A stretch of 64,000 nt of DNA from Aristolochia californica (taxonomy: Eukaryota > Streptophyta > Magnoliopsida > Piperales > Aristolochiaceae). Shown in pieces: positions 58,163 through 64,000 of the stretch. The notes beneath the pieces were generated by a model, which searched no databases, had not been told where the DNA came from, and saw only the letters and a program-made list of their open reading frames with translations. A program made the translations under genes and the position numbers. The number at the start of each line of letters is the position of its first letter. Position 1 is the stretch's first letter. Location: positions 13,155,782-13,219,781 of the forward strand of contig JARWKL010000003.1 in NCBI GenBank assembly GCA_029961685.1. Direction: 5' to 3'.

Positions 58163-61100
58163 ATGAAGTCAATTATGGAATCTTCCCTTCTACATTTACC
58201 TACAACTGCTACCACTATTGCTTTAGGTATGCTTTCTTCCTCTTTCTCCTCTTTATCTTGGATAATAGACTCCGGGGCCTCCGAACATCTCTCAGGTAAC
58301 AAACACATGCTCAATTCTTTATCTTCGTGTATTCCCAATAAATTTATTACTATTGCTAATGGTACCCAAACCAAAGTACTTGGCAAGGGATCCTCTTCTA
58401 TTACACCCTCTATCCCACTTCAAGATGTCCTATATTTTCCTCAATACCCTTTAAACTTACTCTTGGTAAGCCAACTCACAAAATATCTAAATTGCTCAGT
58501 CATCTTCTCACCCTCTTCTTGTGTATTTCAGGATCTAACTACGAAGTGGGTCATTGGTGGCAGCCATGAAAAAGGTGGCTTGTATTACTTCGACCTGCCT
58601 CCGTTAGCTGCACTTTCATCCTCTACATCAGAGGCACAACTTTGGCACAACCGGTTTGGTCATCCATCTACACCTTCCCTTACTAATTACTTCCTTTGTT
58701 AAAGTATTTATCTACTTTCAATTGTGAGGTTTGTCAATTAAGCAAACACCAAAAGAGTGCATATACACCTCAACCTAAAACTACTAGTGTTGGTCCTTTT
58801 TCTTTAGTACATTATGATGTATGGGAACCCCCGTGTGTCTCTAATATTTTTCATGTTAAATACTTTGTTACTTTTATTGATAATTTTACATGGGTTACTT
58901 GGTTATATCTTTTTAAAGAAAGATCTAAAATAATTACTATATTTAAGGCCTTTCACTCTATGGTGTTAACTTAGTTTGACAAGAAAATTCAAATACTAAG
59001 GTCTATTAATGCTAAAAAATATTTGTCTAGTGAGTTGCAATCCTTATATGAATGTCATGCCTCATCCATCAAACATCTTATCCCTACACCCCTCAATAGA
59101 TTGGTGTTGCTGAAAGAAAGAACCATCATCTCCTTGAGGTTGCTTGGGGCCTCCTCTACTACATGAAGGTACCTTACTTTTATTGGCTTCATGCTCTACT
59201 TACGACCTGTTTTCTTATCAATAGGTTACCTTCATCAGTACTGGGTCATAAGACTCCATATTTTGTATTAATTCCTAGCGAAGACCCATTTTCTCTTCCC
59301 TTAAAGGTTTTTGGATGTGCATGCTTTGTCCATATCACATCTCCTTAGAAAAGTAAACTTGCTCCTCATTCTATGAAGTGCATTTTCTTGGGTTTCTCTC
59401 CCACCCAAAAAGGTTATGTCTATTACAACCCCACCCTTCGAAAGTTACATGTGTCTTGGGATGTAACATTTTTTTAGGACACCTCATTCTATTCCTCGGA
59501 AGATGCTCCTCCAGGTTTTTTTCCCTCCTACTACTCCTTGTCTATTCATTCCTTTGAATACAAATGTTATTCCGCCCCCCAAAGCACCGGCCAACACCTC
59601 ACCTATGGAGTTTTCAAATCTTGCTGAGGTAAGTCCTTCTCCTATTCCATTTGGTCTACAATTTGATACGTGCTCCATTGATCTTAGAAAAGAACATTGT
59701 CTCACCATCATTTGTTTTCCGCTTGTTCTCAGTTCCTTGCATCTCTTTCTTCCACTTCTATTCTGTTATCCTATTAGGAGGCCCTGCAACATCCAGGATG
59801 GCAGGCGGCTACGAATGAGAAAATTCAAGCCTTATATGAGAGTCAAACATGGCAGTTAGTACCACTTTCGAAAGGTAAGAAACCAGTGGGTTGTTAATGG
59901 GTGTTTTCCATCAAACACAATCCGGATGGGTCCATTGTTCGTCTTAAGGCCTGGCTCGTTGCTAAAGGGTACACTCAATGTTATGGAGTGAATTAGGAGG
60001 AGACCTTCTCTCTTGTTGCCAAGTAAAATTTGGTAGTATCTTATTATCACTCACCGCTAACTCTTCATGGACCGTATATGAACTTAATGTCAAAAATTCT
60101 TTCTTAAATGGCGATATGCGTGAGGAAATTTATTTGGTTCAACCACTTGGTTATGTGGTTGAGGGGGAGTCAGTATACCACTTAAAGAAGTCCTTATATG
60201 GCCTTAAACAGTCCCCTCGGAACTAGTTTGATAAATTTAGCCAAACACTACTATTATTTGGATTTCATTGGTGCTCAATAGATCATTTGGTATATTTTAA
60301 AATGGTAAGATATTATTGGCTGTGTATGTTGATGATACTATCTTAACTGGAAATGATGCGCATAGCATACAAGAAGTGAAAAACATGATATGTCATGAAT
60401 TCAAAACTAAAGATCTTGGACTTCTAAATTATTTTCTGGGCATAGAAGTTCTTCTGTCCAAACGTGGGATAGTATTGTCTCAGAGGAAATATGTTTTGGA
60501 CCTCTACAAAAATGGGAATGATGAGGTGTCACCCAGCTGATACACCTATGGATACAAATGTAAAATTATGTACAAGTTCTGGAGACGATTTTGATATTGG
60601 AAAATATCAAAGACTGGTGGGAAAACTAATCTACCTCACATTAACTAGACCAGACATATGATATGCTATAAATGTGGTGAGTCAGTACATGCATAAACTA
60701 GAACTTACCCATTGGCAGACTTTAGTGAGAATATTACGATACTTTAAAAGGAGTCCCAGGAAGAGGATTTCTCTAAAAGAAAAATGGCCACTTTAACATA
60801 GAAGGTTTCTTAGATGCGGATTGGGTTGGATCACATGATGATAGGAAGTCCAATTTTGGATATTGCAATCTTGTTAGATGGCACCAGATTACATGGAGAA
60901 GTAAGAAGCAAAATATGGTTGCAAGATCTAGTACAAAAGGAGAATATAGGGTTATGCCTTACAAAGTCAGTGAACTGCTATGGATCAAATCCCTTCTTAC
61001 CGAATTAGGATTTTAAAATGGAGGTTCTATGGGTCCACATTGCGTTAACCAAACAACCACTTATATTACTTCGAATCTAGTCTTCCATGAAAGGACCAAA

Positions 61101-61250
61101 CGCATTGAGGTGGATTGCCACTTTATACGAAAGAAATTTCAAGCAGGTATAATCTCCCTCAAACATGTCTTATCACAAGAGCAAGTAGCAGATATTCTTT
61201 CTAAACCGATTACGTATAAGATCCTATCTTTTATATGTGGCAAGTAGGGT
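58163..61250 (+). pseudogene. Copia pol of element F
   Basis: Protease SLSWIIDSGASEHLSGN intact in a 179-codon frame; pre-integrase LWHNRFGHPS and CEVCQLSKH; integrase with SLVHYDVWEP and a second site that has lost its Asp (RSINAKKYLS); RT with LNVKNSFLNGDM, LKKSLYGLKQSPRN and YVDDTILTGND; RNase H fragments (DADWVGS, HFIRKKFQAGIISLKHVLS, ILSKPITYKIL). At least ten stops or shifts. 5' LTR 41198, 3' LTR 61292; the distance is due to nested H, I and H2. Confidence 0.88.
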
Positions 61251-61291
61251 ATCTGTGATGTTTTTTTCTCCTCATTCAGCTTGAGGGGGAG

Positions 61292-62275
61292 TGTTGGAAG
61301 AGTGGGCTCAAGCCCACACGTCCAAGAGGTGGCATATGGGTAAATAAGAAGATTTCTCTTAAAGATGGCATGAAGTTGTAAATACTTGTCTTTTTTAGGT
61401 CTCTTCTTTTATATTGTTTTAACCCTAAAAGGGCATTGTAAAAAGCTATAAATAGAGGCCATGGCTAAGAGGTAGAGTGGTGGAAGATAAGCTCAAGCCC
61501 ACACGACCAAGGAAGGCCCGTGAGAAGGGTCCAAGCCCATAAGAAGTAGGACCCACAATGATTACCATGAACTGGCATCCTTATCACATCAGTTGGAAGA
61601 TCAAGAATGACTCACAAAAGTATCTTATCTTATGGTAACGTCAAAGAAGAGTTTTAGTTTGAGTTATGTTTGTCTTTTATCTTTATTGAGTTATTTAATT
61701 ATTTTAGGACTTATCTTTAAGTGTTAGAGTTTGGGTGTAATTGGGACAAGGGTATTTTTATTGTAATTTGACTCTACTACCTTCCTCTATTATAAATAGA
61801 GGTTCATGTACTCTGAGTACAACAAGTTATTGAAGTCAATGAAGTATTTCTCTTTTCCATAAATTCAACATAGAGCATTCAAGCCCTCTCCTCCTTTCCC
61901 CCAAAATTTGTCCAAACTCTCTCCCTTGGTAGGCTCTCTCCCTCTTCTCCTCCGTCCAAGCTCTCTTCCTTGGTGATTGATCTCTTCTCTCTCTCTCTCT
62001 CTTCTCCTTCTTCTTCTTAGTTTGGTTGAAGTTCTTATCGTGGGATCTTAAATTCTACACAAAAGCTATAAATAGAGGCCTTGACTAAGAGGTAGAGCAT
62101 TCAAGTTGTCTCATCTTTTTCCTCAAAGTTCGTCCAAGTTCTCTCCCTTTGTAGGCACTCTCCCTCTTCTCCTCCATCCAAGCGCTCTTCCTTGGTGATT
62201 GATCTCTTCTCTCTTTATTCTCCTTCTCCTTCTTAGTTTGGTTGAAGTTCTTATCATGGGATCCTAAATTCTACA
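61292..62275 (+). mobile_element. 3' LTR of element F with partial tandem duplication
   Basis: Begins TGTTGGAAGAGTGGGC after the tract TTGAGGGGGAG. A first copy ends ATTCTACA at 62059, then the part from AAAAGCTATAAATAGAGGCC (also at 61441) is repeated at 62061-62275 and ends ATCCTAAATTCTACA. A solo LTR (61478-61870) sits in the first copy. The right flank TACCA does not match GATCA on the left. Confidence 0.85.
61478..61870 (+). mobile_element. Solo LTR inside the F 3' LTR
   Basis: 393 bp, TGGTGGAAGATAAGC to AAATTCAACA, flanked by perfect TAGAG duplications (61473-61477, 61871-61875). The first bases are one change from the TGTTGGAAG start of related LTRs. It carries its own TATA-like ATTATAAATAGAGG. 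Confidence 0.9.
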
Positions 62276-63210
62276 TACCATAATATGATACTCAGCCTAT
62301 CACCTTATGGAAAGAATTGAGGACTTGCACTAGGCCCTCTACTTCTCACCCCATATTTAATTTTGTGTCTCACCATTGTTTGTCTTCTTCATGTTGTCAA
62401 TTTATTGCATCTATCTCCTCCACCTCTATACCATAGTCTTATCAGGAGGCTCTGAGGCATCCAGGATGGAAGGCGGCAATGGAAGAAGAAATGCATGCAC
62501 TATATGAGAAGCAAACAAGGGCCTTAGTTCCTCTTTCTTCAAACAAAAAATCCATTGGCTGTAAGTGGGTATATATGGCTAAACATAATCCGGATGGATC
62601 ACATTGCCAAAGGCTATACTCAGTGCTATGGATTGATTATGAGCAAGCATTCTCTCTGGTGGTAAAATTAAACTCAATACATATATTGTTATCGTTTGTT
62701 GCTAATTCGTCCATGCCAATCTATCACCTTGATGTGAAAAATGCTTACCTAAATGGGGATATTAAATAAGAAATTTATATGCAACAACCACCTGGATTTG
62801 TGGTTGACGGGGAGTCGATATGTCAATTGAAAAAATCTCTATACAGTCTACAATAGTTTCCTCATGCATGGTTTGATAAGTTTCGCCAAGCATTGATATG
62901 AGTTGGATTTCATCGATGCTTACCAGATCACTCTATATCTATTAATGACACCCCTAAAGGAAAAGTACTTCGTGCAGTCTATGCTGATGATATTGTCTTA
63001 ACTGGCAGTGAGTTTGATTGCATTCAAGAGGCCAAATAGAAGATATGTGAAGAGTTCAAGACAAAAGACCTTTTGACTAAAATACTTTTTTAGTATTGAT
63101 GTTTTACAATCCAAACATGGGATTATACTATCTTAGAGGAAAATTTTCCTTGATCTACTAGAGGAGACAAGAATGATGGGGTGTAGACCAGTAGATACCC
63201 TCATGGATTA
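62276..63210 (+). pseudogene. Copia RT of element J (right part)
   Basis: Resumes J after element F: EEEMHALYEKQTRALVPLSS, KSIGCKWVYMAKHNPDGS, LDVKNAYLNGDI, YLQ-type linker, HAWFDKFRQAL and YADDIVLTGSE (first Asp of the motif changed to Ala at YA-DD). Stops and shifts throughout. It ends in the RT-RNase H linker, where element K starts. Confidence 0.85.
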
Positions 63211-63571
63211 TGTTACAAGGTGGGACCTACCATGATCACATGAGTTGGTGGGACCCTCCATGATCATGTGAGGTGGCATGATGAGTCATCACAAGAGCTG
63301 GAATCCTTATCACATGAGTTGAAAGATTTGGAAATCTTCCTTGATTAATATAATTGATTTATCTTCCCTTGATTTATGTAGATTGGGATAGTCATAATTG
63401 ATGTAATTAGGTATATTAGGGATTCTATCTTATCTCTAAATATGTAATGAAAATAGTATAAATAGGGGTCTTGGTTGAAGAGTTCATTCAAACTCTCCAC
63501 TTCTCAACTCGTGAAGAATTTCTCTCTAGTCTAAACTTTTTTTTTCTTTTCTCCTGTCTCCTCTCTACTCG

Positions 63572-63615
<44 letters not shown>

Positions 63616-64000
63616 TCTTTTTCTTCTCCCATTCTCATTTTGCTAGAGATTTAAAATATGGGGTCCTAAATTCAACATGGTATCAGAGTATCAAATTTAG
63701 GTTCCCCATGTCAAAAGAATGATCTAAGAAGTTATGATCAATGCTACTGCTAGAAGCCTCTTTGTGAAGCAAGATTGAAGCTTGTGAGATAAATTTTTCA
63801 TTCTTGTTATTATTACTTCATGCTCTTGGTTTTCGGATCTTTAGAAGATGGTTTACAGATGATTTTATTTTTGTCTTCATCTTATGAAATTATTGAGATT
63901 TATGCATCTCGGACTAGAAGAAGTTTACCAAGGCAGTTTGGTTGGTTTGAAAGTTCTTGACTGGAAATCGGTTTGTGTTGAGATTTTCTGCATAAAAGTT
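63211..64000 (+). mobile_element. Element K: 5' LTR, primer site and leader, runs off the window
   Basis: LTR 63211-63677 (467 bp), TGTTACAAGGTGGGACC to GGTCCTAAATTCAACA, with TATA-like AGTATAAATAGGGG and a (CT)n run (63574-63610). The primer site TGGTATCAGAGTA is 63678-63690, and the leader resembles that of H (GATCTAAGAAG(T/A)TATGATCA). The coding part lies beyond 64000. Confidence 0.85.

Overview
This is nuclear DNA of a flowering plant. It is AT-rich, has no bacterial-style genes, carries one host gene split by GT-AG introns, and is otherwise packed with plant LTR retrotransposons, mostly Ty1/copia type with initiator-tRNA-Met-like primer sites of the TGGTATCAGAGC kind. I cannot name the species.

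Left third (1-15.9 kb): on the minus strand lie twelve exons of a PRMT4/CARM1-type protein arginine methyltransferase. They join in frame into 405 codons, with the start at 15551. The last ~125 codons expected for the family are not in the window. Intron 7 is 5.76 kb and holds a complete Cassandra TRIM element (5S rRNA inside its LTRs, target duplication AGGCA), a 5'-truncated LINE, a copia RT scrap, tandem repeats and a purine-rich block. To the left are a copia RT/RNase H relic and a solo LTR.

Middle (15.9-41.2 kb): a retrotransposon graveyard. It contains solo LTRs of one family (A) in both orientations; a 3-kb element (C) with two LTRs and no usable pol, inside another LTR (B2); a copia element (F2) split by a non-autonomous hAT element whose own 8-bp target duplication was later hit by a family A solo LTR; and a mosaic of truncated elements (L, hAT2, G, H3).

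Right third (40.0-64 kb): a nest readable from target-site duplications. Copia J is split by copia F (41198-62275). F holds copia H (41764-50901, ATCTT), copia H2 (51037-56523, opposite strand, GTTAC) and a solo LTR (TAGAG). H is split in its 5' LTR by element I (42000-45823, TCAGC). Element I has two LTRs, a gag-like start and no pol, and carries a calnexin-derived coding sequence in one frame; this is the most unusual object here. J is also interrupted by element K, which runs off the right edge.

Nearly every element ORF is broken by stops or frameshifts. Only PRMT4 looks like a working gene, and in this window it is partial. Element letters are my own labels. All similarities come from reading the sequence and from knowledge of the families; no search was run.
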